Assembly: GCA_030151245.1 (NCBI GenBank)
Contig: JASLEF010000158.1
Location: forward strand, 1 to 5,999
Direction of reading: 5' to 3'
Length of the DNA stretch: 5,999 bases
Source: Ignatzschineria sp.
Lineage (GTDB): Bacteria; Pseudomonadota; Gammaproteobacteria; Cardiobacteriales; Wohlfahrtiimonadaceae
Shown piece by piece: positions 5,427 through 5,999 of this stretch. Under the pieces are notes generated by a model, which saw only the letters and a list, made by a program, of their open reading frames with translations, was not told the DNA's origin and did not search any database. The translations under genes were made by a program, and so were the position numbers. Every line of letters begins with the position of its first letter. Within the stretch, counting starts at the first letter, position 1.

Positions 5427-5999
5427 ATGCAATTAGTGAGAAATAATTTAAAACCTTTGATTCAGTTATCGAAGTTAGATAGTGCTCATGCAGGATTATT
5501 GATACAGCGAGGTCTAACGGTTTGGGAAGAGGGTGAGAAGCCCGAGAAAGCTAGATTAATTGAACGGATTAGTAAAATTAAAGTCCCTGATTTTTATGAA
5601 CTTGCGTTTGATCGTTGGTTTACGTTGACTCAGTCAGAGAATTTTTCCCATCTTGCCGCAAAAGTAGATGGCCGATTATTCACTGGGTTAGCCTTGGGTG
5701 GTACTTTAGAAACAGGTATGACAACACATCATACTTATGGCACGCCACTTTTAGCAGGTTCTAGTATTAAAGGGGCAACACGTGCTTATGCAGAATCCAT
5801 CGGTCTACCATTAGAACTTATTCAAGTACTTTTTGGTAGTGGTGATGAGCAAGATGATGAGAGTGACAAAGTCGTCGGTTCATTTGTTTGGCACGATGCT
5901 TGGTGGATTCCTCGTGATACAACCGTCAATCCGTTTGTGAAAGAGGTGATTACAGTTCACGAGCAAGATTATTATTCTGAAAACTCTGCAACAGCCGAC
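5427..5999 (+). CDS. cmr6: Type III-B CRISPR RAMP protein Cmr6, 3'-truncated by window edge
   Basis: The frame is open from the ATG at 5427 to the last base, giving 191 residues and no stop, so the C-terminal part lies outside the window. The call rests on the Cmr6 block from residue 87 to 121: GLALGGTLETGMTTHHTYG (87-105) followed by TPLLAGSSIKGATRAY (106-121). LFG (135-137) and GSFVWHDAW (151-159) follow, the latter the usual strand and DA motif of RAMP proteins. Cmr6 caps the crRNA 3' end of the backbone next to Cmr1 and, like the other RAMPs here except Cmr4, is not expected to cut RNA. A short acidic stretch, DEQDDESD (140-147), lies between LFG and the DA strand and is probably a surface loop. 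The first 80 or so residues are weakly distinctive. The gene starts 11 bases after cmr5 and completes the canonical cmr1-6 order. Confidence 0.94.
   Translation, partial: MQLVRNNLKPLIQLSKLDSAHAGLLIQRGLTVWEEGEKPEKARLIERISKIKVPDFYELAFDRWFTLTQSENFSHLAAKVDGRLFTGLALGGTLETGMTTHHTYGTPLLAGSSIKGATRAYAESIGLPLELIQVLFGSGDEQDDESDKVVGSFVWHDAWWIPRDTTVNPFVKEVITVHEQDYYSENSATAD

Noticed and set aside
5423..5446. ATG at 5423 as a start or small leader peptide
   Set aside because: It reads only seven codons before TAA, overlaps the cmr6 start in another frame, and is too close to the ribosome site.
1..5999. CRISPR array, tRNA, rRNA or insertion sequence
   Set aside because: No regularly spaced repeats, no cloverleaf-like stretch and no transposase are visible; coding sequence fills all but about 60 bases.

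Overview
This window is most of a type III-B (Cmr) CRISPR-Cas effector operon. It holds six genes, all on the + strand and packed almost end to end in the canonical order cmr1 (5' end missing), cmr2/cas10, cmr3, cmr4, cmr5, cmr6 (3' end missing). Gaps between genes are 6, 1, 38, 3 and 11 bases, and each internal gene has a readable Shine-Dalgarno sequence. I see no promoter, terminator, RNA gene, CRISPR array, insertion sequence or adaptation gene, so transcription must start and stop outside the window.

Layout: 1-1068 Cmr1 (RAMP subunit, open at the left edge); 1075-2952 Cmr2/Cas10 with an intact Palm/cyclase GGDD motif but no N-terminal HD nuclease domain; 2954-4129 Cmr3 (RAMP expected to hold the crRNA 5' tag); 4168-5061 Cmr4 (backbone RAMP and target-RNA nuclease, predicted catalytic Asp26); 5065-5415 Cmr5 (small alpha-helical subunit, Cas11 type); 5427-5999 Cmr6 (RAMP at the crRNA 3' end, open at the right edge).

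How the genes work together, from knowledge of the family: Cmr4 and Cmr5 form parallel filaments along the crRNA. Cmr2-Cmr3 cap the 5'-tag end, and Cmr6 plus Cmr1 cap the 3' end. Binding of a complementary transcript lets Cmr4 cut it at regular intervals and switches on the Cas10 Palm domains. This Cas10 has the catalytic GGDD but no HD domain, so the likely main output beyond target-RNA cutting is cyclic-oligoadenylate signalling to a separate effector protein that is not in this window.

Organism: the AT-rich coding sequence (roughly 40% GC by eye), the strong Shine-Dalgarno sites and the style of the Cmr proteins fit a bacterium, most likely a mesophilic gammaproteobacterium. This is a low-confidence guess. 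The core operon is of a recognised type. What deserves a second look is the HD-less Cas10 without zinc-finger cysteines, the effector this implies, and a few small sequence details.
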